Below are positions 53,901-55,722 of a stretch of 64,000 bases of DNA, one piece after another. Each line of letters opens with the position of its first letter. The stretch's first letter is position 1. The position numbers and the translations under genes are program-made. This DNA is from Symsagittifera roscoffensis (lineage: Eukaryota; Xenacoelomorpha; Acoela; Convolutidae): positions 23,457,254 through 23,521,253 of the forward strand of contig NC_087065.1 in assembly GCF_963678635.1 (NCBI RefSeq), given 5' to 3'. The notes under the pieces are model-generated. The model had not been told where the DNA came from, did not search any database, and saw only the letters and a program-made list of their open reading frames with translations.

Positions 53901-55622
53901 CAGATTGATTTCGTTGGGAAACACAGTCGTTGTCACAAGAAGACACAACGATTGATGCCCCTTACTCCAGCGTCCTGGAACTTCTCTAACAAGAGGAACC
54001 AGACAAGAATACGATGTTCGACAAATACCAACGTTCATCATCCATCCTTTGAATTGCAGAAAGATAATTCTAAAAAACTCTGTAAGACCCGGATGGGTGG
54101 AACCTGATCTAAACTATATTTTATGATTGGATACATTAGATATTTTACCACTGTAAAGTATTTAATATTAACCAATCATGATCCATCTAACTAACAACCC
54201 ACTTATTTGTAAGTGCTGAAATTACTTGTAATTTCAGCACCAGAGAGATTTGAATTTAACTTAGAAATTAGTTGTCTCTCCAAGAGAACTTCAGCAGCCG
54301 CAACAAACCAGTATACCCTAGATCTATTGAGCCTAGCAGAGACTAGTTAAACACCCTGAGACTAGAAAGTATAAGAGTAAGATTAGGATCGGTATTAGAC
54401 TAAGAAGTTGCACGAATCTATCCGGCCGAAAGTAAGATAGCGTGACGAGCAGACGGTGTACCCTATCCGAAATTACTCTATGAGTTAACCACATCGGTTA
54501 TAACTCAATACAATAACAAGCAAAGGCAATCACGAGTTAAAACTTTCTCTTTTCTGACACTTTTTGGGTCCTCAATTTTGTTCATATCTGCTCCAGCTCT
54601 GAGGTGATGGAGGAGGGCGACATGCCGGGTGCAAATGAGTTTCCCAAGGAGTCGGTGACTCATGAGCACTACAACAAGGAGTTTACGCCCATAGAACACC
54701 CGGTCACCATGATACACGACGCCAACAAAGAGATGCCCATCTCATACTGGACGCAAAAAGTGGACAAATCCCACGTAAGTACAGGGGTTTAGATTTTTCT
54801 CTTTTTTGATATCCTTTTTGAACGGTCTGCCCAAATACAGTATCGAATAACAATCAGATCTAATTCTCTCATTTTTATCTGAAATAAACAAGTTTTTGTA
54901 TGTTTTTTTTCTACAGATTGATTAAGATTGAAAGGACACTCCTTTCTCAGGGATTCGACCCCCTGTCGACCCAGAAGGTCCCCCCTTTGTACTTTTTTGA
55001 GATATCATATTTGATGACGGACCCCTAAAAAATTGAGGGGGGAGCTCGCGCCGAAAAAACGCGGTTTTTTGGTCAAAATTTTCCAAATAGTGCCTAAAAA
55101 TATCTTTTTTGCCACTTTTTTCCAAATTTCGCCTGCGGCGCACAAAATTTGACCAAAACGGGGTCTTTTTAATGCTGTGGGTGAGCTTGGAAAATCAATT
55201 TGCTCTACTTAAAAAAAAGGTCGACAAAATTTTCGAAAATTCTTTGAAAATCCCTCCCCCACTCGAAAAATCCTAGATCCGCCCGTGCGTTTGTGTGCCC
55301 AATTTTAAGTTATAAACGCACGAAAAAATTAGACGCCAATCGAAATTTTAATACCTAAAATCTAAAAATAACTGTGAGCGCCATTTATTTATTAACTTTT
55401 GCTCGATGCTGATTTTTTTTTTGGAAACACCTGGCGTCACTTTAGATTCAAATTTAGTGATTTATATAGTGATTTTTTTAGGGCATGACGCAGATCAAGA
55501 CATTCGATACGCCGTTCAGGAAGAATGCCAAATTCAGCACCCCCATAGAACTAGCCTATGATGAGCCGAAACCATACGAAGTGGACAACTATCCCTACAT
55601 GACCAAGGACGGATATAACTAA
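20872..55622 (+). CDS. SPAG8: SPAG8-like sperm/ciliary microtubule protein, four exons
   Basis: Exons are 20872-20922, 28128-28318, 54597-54774 and 55482-55622 (stop TAA). Phases (0, 2, 0) agree and give 186 aa. From my knowledge of the human protein, the diagnostic blocks line up in order: L-L-x-N-W-x-E-E, G-H-R-G-L-L, K-R-x-A-M/L-L-E, E-S-V-T-H-x-x-Y, then I-x-T-x-D-T-P-F-R-K-N-x-x-F-S-T-P and P-Y-E-x-x-N-Y-P-Y near the C-terminus. SPAG8 is an axoneme-associated protein of cilia and sperm, reported among microtubule inner proteins. The human protein is longer because of a low-complexity N-terminal extension that is absent here. The start is the only ATG that gives an in-frame first exon. 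A 26-kb retroelement lies in intron 2 and repeats fill intron 1. Orthology is well supported; the first exon is the least certain. Confidence 0.85.
21609..21821. mobile_element. Third MITE family with perfect 8-bp TSD
   Basis: The 213-bp element begins GGCTCTTTTCCAGTCCCCCC and ends GGGGGGAACTGGAAAAGAGCC. Identical CATTATGA octamers flank it (21601-21608 and 21822-21829). Its terminal GGCTCTTTTCC resembles the second family, but the subterminal sequence differs. It lies in SPAG8 intron 1. CATTATGACAACGTT also occurs inside related elements, so the target was probably another copy. Confidence 0.75.
21850..23745. repeat. Tandem duplication, ~1.02-1.04-kb units
   Basis: The block at about 21850-22700 recurs at about 22865-23745. 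Anchors are ACTTGTAA(A/G)ACCACTCGTTAG (21867 and 22877), TCTGGTGGCTCTTCTAC (22212 and 23255), CCCACTACCAAATTTTC (22330 and 23371) and GGGGCTCTTTTCCAGTTTCC (about 22634 and 23674). The spacing drifts from 1010 to 1043 because of indels. The units are built of MITE sequence and lie in SPAG8 intron 1. Confidence 0.7.
23750..25010. repeat. 523-bp tandem array, ~2.4 copies, made of two MITE families
   Basis: TTTAACGTTGTCATAAT occurs near 23788, 24311 and 24834, exactly 523 bp apart. Each unit contains a third-family element (CCAGT...GGAAACTGGAAAAGAGCC), a spacer, a second-family element (GGGCTCTTTTCC...GAAAAAGAGCC) and a second spacer. Copies 1 and 2 are nearly identical; the third is truncated. 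The array is therefore a recent duplication of an older MITE composite. Short open frames repeated within it are not genes. Confidence 0.8.
25011..28127. other. 3' part of SPAG8 intron 1, decayed repeats
   Basis: No exon is seen. A second, more diverged copy of the foldback family spans about 26360-27430: its left arm around 26380-26580 is complementary to about 27260-27430, sharing AATATTT near AGAAAACAG and ATTAGGGATAATTAACGCGC. MITE-like ends (GGAAAAGAGCCC, about 25800) are scattered upstream. Confidence 0.45.
28128..28318 (+). CDS. SPAG8: SPAG8 exon 2
   Basis: The acceptor GTTGTTTTTAG precedes R-Q-V-Y-D-L-D-E-T-F and then G-H-R-G-L-L. The end K-R-M-A-L-L-E-Q is followed by donor GTAAGT at 28319, phase 2. 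The G-H-R-G-L-L and K-R-x-A-x-L-E blocks match human SPAG8. The codon split GC|C with exon 3 joins cleanly across the 26-kb insertion. Confidence 0.85.
28468..28877 (+). repeat. 5' LTR (410 bp)
   Basis: It begins TGGAATCTGATC and ends GGTTATAACTCA. Compared with the 3' LTR it differs at three positions: AATC versus AACC near the start, GGATAAATT versus GGATACATT, and GAAAATAAG versus GAAAGTAAG. It contains a 13-bp perfect inverted repeat at 28583-28610. The 4-bp ATAC at 28464-28467 is the left target duplication. Confidence 0.95.
28583..28610. repeat. Perfect inverted repeat inside the LTR
   Basis: GTGCTGAAATTAC (28583-28595) is followed by TT and its exact reverse complement GTAATTTCAGCAC (28598-28610). 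The same structure is in the 3' LTR at 54213-54240. In RNA it would be a strong stem-loop; as DNA it could be a dyad protein site. Which of these applies is not known. Confidence 0.7.
28880..28899 (+). promoter_or_regulatory. Primer-binding-site-like sequence
   Basis: TGGTGCGACCATAAGTCTCG starts 2 nt after the LTR. It begins TGG, the complement of a tRNA 3' CCA end, and its reverse complement continues into a T-loop-like TTCGA. This fits priming by a host tRNA with acceptor end TGGTCGCA-CCA. I could not assign the tRNA species. Confidence 0.6.
28965..29165 (+). CDS. Small leader ORF, 66 aa, unknown
   Basis: The first ATG after the LTR (28965, preceded by AAA) opens a 66-codon frame with a basic patch G-I-G-R-R-P-R-T-R-D-D-I-R. 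No domain is recognised. It could be an upstream ORF controlling translation, a small regulatory protein, or chance. Confidence 0.3.
   Translation: MLYDNNLIEMSLRLNRSEPIFRTIIEVPGIGRRPRTRDDIRQSRNLPNSFMIVRQKPTQTFILESY
29523..29607 (+). repeat. Two tandem hairpins in the leader
   Basis: GATCATCAAGG then CCTTGGATC (29523-29547) can pair as a stem with a two-base bulge. The same sequence with one change recurs exactly 60 bp downstream (29583-29607). Tandem stem-loops in a retroelement leader suggest a dimerisation or packaging signal; this is inference from position and structure. Confidence 0.55.
30116..30503 (+). CDS. Small basic ORF pair, possible regulatory protein
   Basis: A 77-aa ATG ORF (30116-30349) ends in a Lys/Arg-rich stretch (K-R-L-T-I-K-R-K ... 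T-R-K-R-F-S-K-N-K-K-R). An overlapping +1 frame (open 30267-30503, no ATG) is acidic/Ser-rich and ends with a second basic motif, K-R-G-K-R-R-I-K-K-Q. Either they are two products, or one protein is broken or frameshifted in the overlap. Basic nuclear/RNA-binding motifs in a small early ORF recall the regulatory proteins of complex retroviruses, but no homology is claimed. Confidence 0.35.
30559..31848 (+). CDS. Gag amino-terminal region (interrupted)
   Basis: An ATG at 30559 opens a 152-codon frame ending TGA (31015-31017). The same frame continues after this stop and a second TGA (31045-31047), and is then open to 31848. The first part is acidic (S-D-D-S-P-D-D-E-E), followed by a helical globular-looking region; the second part ends in a Thr/Gln/Asn-rich linker. 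Position before the capsid suggests a matrix-like role. The family is not recognised. The two in-frame stops are either decay or recoding sites. Confidence 0.45.
31885..33510 (+). CDS. Gag capsid and nucleocapsid region (broken frame)
   Basis: The frame holding 32115-32714 is capsid-like: F-T-G-T-D-P-E-Y-S-V-E-D-Y-L, W-I-H-R-R-T-A-L-I-Q, L-D-G-A-A-Q-K-W-F, W-K-R-F-T-Q-E-F, typical of gypsy Gag. It has a TGA near 32038 and a TAA at 32712-32714, after which the capsid continues. A frame change near the A-run at 32812 leads to the 32902-33507 frame, which carries a CCHC zinc knuckle (C-x2-C-x4-H-x4-C at about 33087-33124) and then an Arg/Ser/Asn/Tyr-rich tail. Gag packages RNA and forms the particle core. 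The breaks mean this copy cannot make full-length Gag without recoding. Confidence 0.75.
33511..34225 (+). CDS. Gag-Pol linker, low complexity
   Basis: The region continues the R-N-Y-S/N-R-S type repeat in one frame to about 33725, then an acidic segment. The frame 33923-34270 leads towards the protease. Codon runs of ATA/AAT/CGA make several frames look open; only the frame leading to the protease motif is considered real. Confidence 0.35.
34226..35373 (+). CDS. Pol: aspartic protease and N-terminal RT region
   Basis: The protease active-site motif D-S-G-A (about 34245-34256) is visible, one frame away from the upstream frame, with the shift at the T-run near 34237. The frame then runs to 35373 through a protease flap-like region, D-I-K-H-N-I-I-G-I-P-F (about 34468-34500), and a connector containing L-H-L-P-L-K-P-D-A. 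Retropepsin cleaves the Gag-Pol polyprotein. The frame stops at 35371-35373 just where RT continues in the next frame. Confidence 0.7.
35367..36026 (+). CDS. Pol: reverse transcriptase core
   Basis: The frame carries consecutive RT blocks: F-I-N-P-V-I-I-L-A-K-R, L-D-A-R-Y-L-N, F-K-I-A-D-M-N-S-A-Y-N-Q-M, F-N-R-L-F-Y-G-I-S-I-G-P-A-A-F, and the catalytic Y-L-D-D-V at about 35779-35793, then F-L-G-H-N-I. The order and the L/Y-x-D-D box are those of Ty3/gypsy RT, which copies the genomic RNA into DNA. The frame ends at an A9 run (about 35992-36000), after which the coding sense resumes one frame over. Confidence 0.88.
   Translation: MLNYLTSKKEEQPKCNTFINPVIILAKRESLKIVLDARYLNSLIDESKCNWPIEPIQVILTKINGKYFKIADMNSAYNQMPLDEQSRRLTQFVIGKQQYEFNRLFYGISIGPAAFSAFMSKIFRPLILKKNAITYLDDVFMQSQTKEEMFAVLEHYHKILQNKNLKAAPNKSHLFLTQVKFLGHNIERNTITPLKSRIDAIQKLQPPTNKKKSKNSLDC
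36010..37114 (+). CDS. Pol: RNase H and connection
   Basis: After the A-run the frame gives F-L-G-L-L-N-F-L-S-K-Y, then the RNase H start C-D-A-S-N-F-G-I-G-T-A-L-L-Q (about 36211-36252) and the tail T-A-G-K-N-L-A-L-P-D-T-L-S-R-N (about 36533-36577). The first Asp, a Glu in M-R-E-C-T-A and the D-T-L-S-R end are retained. RNase H degrades RNA in the hybrid. The last 170 codons are a variable linker towards integrase. Confidence 0.82.
37280..38613 (+). CDS. Pol: integrase with GPY/F-type tail (one stop, one frameshift)
   Basis: The zinc-binding half is partly visible: H in I-S-H-T and K-G-H-S, then C-D-D-C-I-V-C (about 37406-37426), with a TAG (about 37337-37339) between them. The core holds D in S-F-D-T-K-G-P (about 37515), a second Asp near 37699, and E in N-G-L-V-E-G-M-N (about 37807), the D,D-E triad. 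Around 37701 the frame shifts by one base next to the second Asp. The C-terminal domain has L-R-K-G-P-Y-Q-I-I-A (about 38331), a GPY/F module. Integrase inserts the cDNA. The break disables this copy unless it is a base-calling error. The first cassette copy begins inside this domain. Confidence 0.8.
38614..39394 (+). other. Post-pol non-coding region, copy 1
   Basis: No ORF of note is seen between the end of integrase and the first membrane ORF. It includes short A/C-rich stretches and a repeated TAGCCT(A/T)AAGTA motif (about 39153 and 39187). It is nearly identical to 45732-46512. A splice acceptor for a subgenomic envelope mRNA would be expected here or just downstream, but I cannot choose one. 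Confidence 0.4.
39395..39622 (+). CDS. Membrane micro-ORF A, copy 1 (75 aa)
   Basis: This is identical to the copy-2 ORF at 46513-46740. About 45 residues form two very hydrophobic stretches rich in Ile, Phe and Leu, consistent with one or two transmembrane helices, followed by a short polar tail. Function unknown. A viroporin or leader-type role is possible but not shown. Confidence 0.4.
   Translation: MLFSRSVNTIFNIFINFLRILKLLFIFLFDTFEAFIIILIIFCNIFLIFYSLFEIYLQLSQVIDHIHRYENPKFI
39815..40954 (+). CDS. Pro/Ser/Thr-rich ORF, copy 1
   Basis: This is the copy-1 counterpart of 46930-48072, open from the TAA near 39809 with no ATG in the usual position; it ends at TAA 40953-40955. Differences from copy 2 are scattered substitutions (for example N/S and Q/R changes near the start). 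Just upstream, the 62-aa membrane ORF seen in copy 2 is frameshifted here by small T and A insertions. Confidence 0.5.
40943..42732 (+). pseudogene. Envelope-like glycoprotein, copy 1 (inactivated)
   Basis: The start (ATG at 40943, overlapping the end of the Pro-rich ORF) and signal-peptide-like N-terminus match copy 2. It carries the same early frame break near 41108, a private TGA at 41365-41367, a private 742-bp deletion near 41751 (not a multiple of three), the same T8-associated frame change near 42248-42257, and a private TAA at 42730-42732 where copy 2 has CAA. It cannot encode an intact protein. Copy 2 is described at 48060. Confidence 0.75.
42816..44369 (+). CDS. 517-aa accessory ORF, copy 1
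   Basis: This intact ATG ORF is almost identical to the copy-2 ORF at 50675-52228 (the visible amino-acid changes are D/H and L/V near the C-terminus). Its integrity in both copies contrasts with the broken envelope frames. See the copy-2 entry for its structure. Confidence 0.65.
   Translation: MSRQLGSLHRSNSHPTNLNTPITIIPLFAFPPTDFPTINITSSMNSDTNSDISVLYSISQLNKPNIETPDKFADSEPSPSNNFQTNSSVFSKPPFQPIPLKNPLPSVSTPSYASQVTSTYSPFHSDRSSNSPDTPQISQELDNFITLQQQLIHPNTLTINQISSTIESSNPPTPTPSSAYTASLAQSSTSTESSNSTHRAYRTFKRKFPNHPFPTKPGTACEYINHPHHTNTKDFLAITLPSFPQYTLNTPNDTNDTRSFVDEHVLMPTLHWTAYYHFTNPRCLPLSNTHNDTEKNKDMLYRLTATLTSRQFTYVGYKKSLKTFTAPRANELTIEYYDHNIIPTNQDHFLDDDRFANPQLTEKFFIKTSYVFTLNIFDRKYDHINSEALTDMQAYESFKEKFQLFSLTFHFLAPHERDLDCSHDIMLRTKQTHTYTYYRFIQNHFDLHTPSRQPYHRFQFLNSKYTSPFFLNFTYCIKDTNLHGILRNYDPVTQMYIFCPITKTFNAEESRPFPYPT
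44332..44628 (+). CDS. 98-aa accessory ORF, copy 1
   Basis: It overlaps the last 38 bases of the 517-aa ORF in another frame and encodes the same 98 residues as copy 2. The stop TAA is followed at once by TAGGTAAGTATA, a strong donor-like sequence (GTAAGT at 44632). Confidence 0.5.
   Translation: MPKNPDPFPIPHEFIQPIEIPILEFIHNTKYNHKIYNFIQNTPYEFAVGTEELKKTIKALQLLWPLLQTKNIIRILAKLLTNSDIIRDIFPHGFFPDD
45732..46512 (+). other. Post-pol non-coding region, copy 2
   Basis: Nearly identical to 38614-39394. No gene is seen. Confidence 0.4.
46513..46740 (+). CDS. Membrane micro-ORF A, copy 2 (75 aa)
   Basis: The ATG at 46513 encodes hydrophobic segments (I-F-N-I-F-I-N-F-L-R-I-L then L-L-F-I-F-L-F and I-I-I-L-I-I-F-C-N-I-F-L-I-F) and a polar tail ending H-R-Y-E-N-P-K-F-I. 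The stop TAA (46738-46740) is followed immediately by the ATG of the next ORF in the same frame. Confidence 0.45.
   Translation: MLFSRSVNTIFNIFINFLRILKLLFIFLFDTFEAFIIILIIFCNIFLIFYSLFEIYLQLSQVIDHIHRYENPKFI
46741..46929 (+). CDS. Membrane micro-ORF B, copy 2 (62 aa)
   Basis: The ORF has two hydrophobic helices (I-F-L-L-F-V-I-F-I-T-F-L-S-S-L-I-L-T-I and I-T-F-A-L-A-T-I-L-L-I-L-F-L) separated by C-K-C-I-K-K. It ends TGA at 46927-46929, where copy 1 has TAA. The frame continues open into the Pro-rich ORF. This could be a stand-alone membrane peptide or the membrane anchor of a readthrough protein. Confidence 0.45.
   Translation: MIRTIFSRTDIFLLFVIFITFLSSLILTICKCIKKAIITFALATILLILFLEEYYNKHKFFH
46930..48072 (+). 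CDS. Pro/Ser/Thr-rich ORF, copy 2 (380 codons)
   Basis: The frame is open from directly after the TGA at 46927-46929 to TAA 48070-48072. The first ATG-like start is missing; an internal start is not obvious, so translation may need readthrough or splicing. About two thirds is low-complexity Pro, Ser, Thr, Asn and Gln (P-Q-S-P-S-P-S-F, S-S-T-S-S-I-P-S, T-T-T-S-S-S-L-P). The last 130 residues look folded (R-L-H-N-W-A-L-H-R-L-Q-Y, then Y-K-Y-D-R-Y-T-K-K-T-I-G-Y-I-T-F-Y-N-P). I recognise no family. It overlaps the envelope start by 13 bases. Confidence 0.55.
   Translation, partial: EKSIRKPSKIANQQSHSQCSPTSSQENPTIPTTTQNPITSTRVSFQDNPYTFEERHARLSEPLEPVQRQAPLSEPTYILYPTLPQELSRIRNISRNQNTVEINRQIIHPRRNRKFQTPRVHFDIPQSPSPSFPENTINILPETPTLLSQSSTSSIPSDYLGSTPTSEQIRDNPFNPPNQISRLPYWTTRSFTQGEPNLINDPMDISTDTTTSSSLPETLSLPSTPSKSQISPTPFPLNFPNNLDARYREQSSTNIPLRLDWNTFTSPPPLFGQHPESNRLHNWALHRLQYKQDIHEDIRDHNIQILQQNSLQLKFEITVKLNNIAQHPYPLNPPNITAQSLPPPFITTEVIYKYDRYTKKTIGYITFYNPYSGLSYTCVF
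48060..50678 (+). CDS. Envelope-like glycoprotein, copy 2 (two frame breaks)
   Basis: The ATG at 48060 starts a signal-peptide-like sequence with a hydrophobic core of about 15 residues. The first frame ends TAA at 48225-48227; the coding sense resumes in the next frame and is open to TAG 50114-50116, then in a third frame, after a T8 run (50107-50114), to TGA 50676-50678. The middle frame is Cys- and N-glycosite-bearing and contains motifs S-G-N-R-S, C-Y-K-K-I-P-I and F-V-D-T-L-S-R-R-T followed by conserved-looking Cys. The third frame has a hydrophobic, membrane-anchor-like segment (about 50130-50230) and a polar tail. The layout is that of a surface fusion glycoprotein. The motif pattern weakly recalls chuvirus-type glycoproteins known in arthropod LTR elements; this is tentative. 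Both breaks are shared with copy 1. No repaired sequence is proposed. Confidence 0.6.
50675..52228 (+). CDS. 517-aa accessory ORF, copy 2, unknown
   Basis: The ATG at 50675 overlaps the TGA ending the envelope tail (ATGA). Residues 1-200 are Ser/Pro/Thr/Asn-rich and probably disordered. Residues 200-517 look folded: K-P-G-T-A-C-E-Y-I-N-H-P-H-H, L-H-W-T-A-Y-Y-H-F-T-N-P-R-C, F-T-Y-V-G-Y-K-K-S-L, Y-V-F-T-L-N-I-F-D-R-K-Y-D and F-C-P-I-T-K-T-F. It is rich in Tyr, Phe, His and Thr, with no signal peptide or membrane segment. Standard retroelements have no gene at this position, and I do not recognise the fold. It is intact in both cassette copies, so it was under constraint until recently or is newly inserted. 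It may be a tegument- or matrix-like, regulatory, or host-interaction protein; none of these can be shown here. Confidence 0.65.
   Translation: MSRQLGSLHRSNSHPTNLNTPITIIPLFAFPPTDFPTINITSSMNSDTNSDISVLYSISQLNKPNIETPDKFADSEPSPSNNFQTNSSVFSKPPFQPIPLKNPLPSVSTPSYASQVTSTYSPFHSDRSSNSPDTPQISQELDNFITLQQQLIHPNTLTINQISSTIESSNPPTPTPSSAYTASLAQSSTSTESSNSTHRAYRTFKRKFPNHPFPTKPGTACEYINHPHHTNTKDFLAITLPSFPQYTLNTPNDTNDTRSFVDEHVLMPTLHWTAYYHFTNPRCLPLSNTHNDTEKNKDMLYRLTATLTSRQFTYVGYKKSLKTFTAPRANELTIEYYDHNIIPTNQDHFLDDDRFANPQLTEKFFIKTSYVFTLNIFDRKYDHINSEALTDMQAYESFKEKFQLFSLTFHFLAPHERDLHCSHDIMLRTKQTHTYTYYRFIQNHFDLHTPSRQPYHRFQFLNSKYTSPFFLNFTYCIKDTNVHGILRNYDPVTQMYIFCPITKTFNAEESRPFPYPT
52191..52487 (+). CDS. 98-aa accessory ORF, copy 2, unknown
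   Basis: It starts 38 bases before the end of the 517-aa ORF in a different frame and stops at TAA 52485-52487. It is predicted largely helical (I-Q-P-I-E-I-P-I-L-E-F-I-H-N, then L-K-K-T-I-K-A-L-Q-L-L-W-P-L-L, I-I-R-I-L-A-K-L-L). It could be a -1/+1 shifted extension of the 517-aa ORF or a separate small protein. Sequence is identical in both cassettes. Confidence 0.5.
   Translation: MPKNPDPFPIPHEFIQPIEIPILEFIHNTKYNHKIYNFIQNTPYEFAVGTEELKKTIKALQLLWPLLQTKNIIRILAKLLTNSDIIRDIFPHGFFPDD
52491..52567 (+). other. Candidate 77-nt intron after the 98-aa ORF
   Basis: CAG|GTAAGTATA at 52488-52499 is a near-ideal donor three bases after the stop. TTTCTTTTAG at 52558-52567 is a good acceptor with a pyrimidine tract. 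Copy 1 has the same pair (44632-44708) with TAG instead of CAG before GTAAGT. A donor here could also serve longer-range splicing. RNA evidence is needed to tell. Confidence 0.4.
52568..53316 (+). other. 3' non-coding part of cassette copy 2
   Basis: No ORF is seen. AGCAGTAAATTTAATTATGA and AGCAGTAAAATTGAAATTC (about 52731 and 52785) are imperfect direct repeats, and AACCCGGTTGGAAAGG and AAACCGGATTAACCCAGTTT (about 52990 and 53100) form related partly inverted motifs. The same structures are in copy 1 (44709-45450). Confidence 0.35.
53317..54097 (+). other. Unique region before the 3' LTR
   Basis: After the cassette ends the sequence becomes less A-rich and has no coding frame I accept; a minus-strand 84-codon frame (53787-54041) has no support. 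GGCCTAACCCACC occurs twice, 44 bp apart (53345-53357 and 53389-53401). Just before the LTR, GACCCGGATGGG is a weak purine tract where the plus-strand primer would be expected. Confidence 0.4.
54098..54507 (+). repeat. 3' LTR (410 bp)
   Basis: It begins TGGAACCTGATC and ends GGTTATAACTCA; identical to the 5' LTR except at three positions. The right target duplication ATAC is at 54508-54511. Confidence 0.95.
54597..54774 (+). CDS. SPAG8: SPAG8 exon 3
   Basis: The acceptor ATCTGCTCCAG precedes the split codon, then S-E-V-M-E-E-G-D-M. The block E-S-V-T-H-E-H-Y matches human SPAG8 E-S-V-T-H-x-x-Y, and I-S-Y-W-T-Q-K follows. Donor GTAAGT at 54775, phase 0. Confidence 0.88.
54938..55287. mobile_element. 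Truncated hAT-like MITE in SPAG8 intron 3
   Basis: Internal sequence (GGGATTCGACCCCCTG, then TTTGAGATATCAT and GCTCGCGCCGAAAAAACGC) and a right end ATCCTAGATCCGCCCGTG match the family at 11604. The left TIR is missing and no TSD is evident. Confidence 0.65.
55482..55622 (+). CDS. SPAG8: SPAG8 exon 4 (C-terminus)
   Basis: The acceptor TGATTTTTTTAG precedes G-M-T-Q-I-K-T-F-D-T-P-F-R-K-N, then F-S-T-P and P-Y-E-V-D-N-Y-P-Y, the most conserved part of SPAG8. The stop is TAA 55620-55622, soon after the Y-P-Y motif. Confidence 0.9.
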   Translation, partial: GMTQIKTFDTPFRKNAKFSTPIELAYDEPKPYEVDNYPYMTKDGYN

Positions 55623-55716
55623 CATACACATTCATATTTTGTCATTCGGCTTAAATTTTAATTGTTCAATTGTAATCAAATATGATTTTTACAATTCTAC
55701 CTAAGCGAAGTTTGAG

Positions 55717-55722
55717 AATAAA
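55717..55722 (+). terminator. SPAG8 polyadenylation signal
   Basis: AATAAA lies 95 bases after the SPAG8 stop, followed by a TG-rich stretch (TTGATTGGTTTTCTG), a plausible cleavage region. Confidence 0.6.

Larger units (their letters stand above)
28468..54507 (+). mobile_element. Giant Ty3/gypsy-type LTR retroelement with duplicated env cassette
   Basis: The element is 26,040 bp, bounded by 410-bp LTRs that start TG and end CA, with a 4-bp ATAC target duplication (28464-28467 and 54508-54511). The pol order protease, RT, RNase H, integrase defines Ty3/gypsy (Metaviridae). Its plus strand is A-rich and G-poor, unlike the flanks. The 3' cassette of membrane ORFs, Pro-rich ORF, envelope-like glycoprotein, 517-aa ORF and 98-aa ORF is present twice. 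Only outer LTRs exist, so this is one insertion with an internal duplication and not two nested elements. Three differences between the LTRs mean recent insertion, yet gag, pol and env all contain frameshifts or stops, so this copy is probably defective. It lies in SPAG8 intron 2 in the sense orientation. Single-cassette length would be about 18.2 kb. Confidence 0.95.

Noticed and set aside
53787-54041. Minus-strand 84-aa gene near the 3' LTR
   Set aside because: No recognisable domain, no ATG context or partner exon; lies in the likely 3' non-coding region.
28468-54507. Two separate retroelements, one nested in the other
   Set aside because: Only one LTR pair and one set of gag and pol exist, the two cassettes are direct repeats with a single microhomology junction, and no LTR or TSD lies at 45.45 kb.
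28468-54507. Assignment to BEL/Pao or Copia
   Set aside because: Integrase follows RNase H and has a GPY/F-like module with gypsy-type RT motifs. The 4-bp target duplication also fits gypsy.
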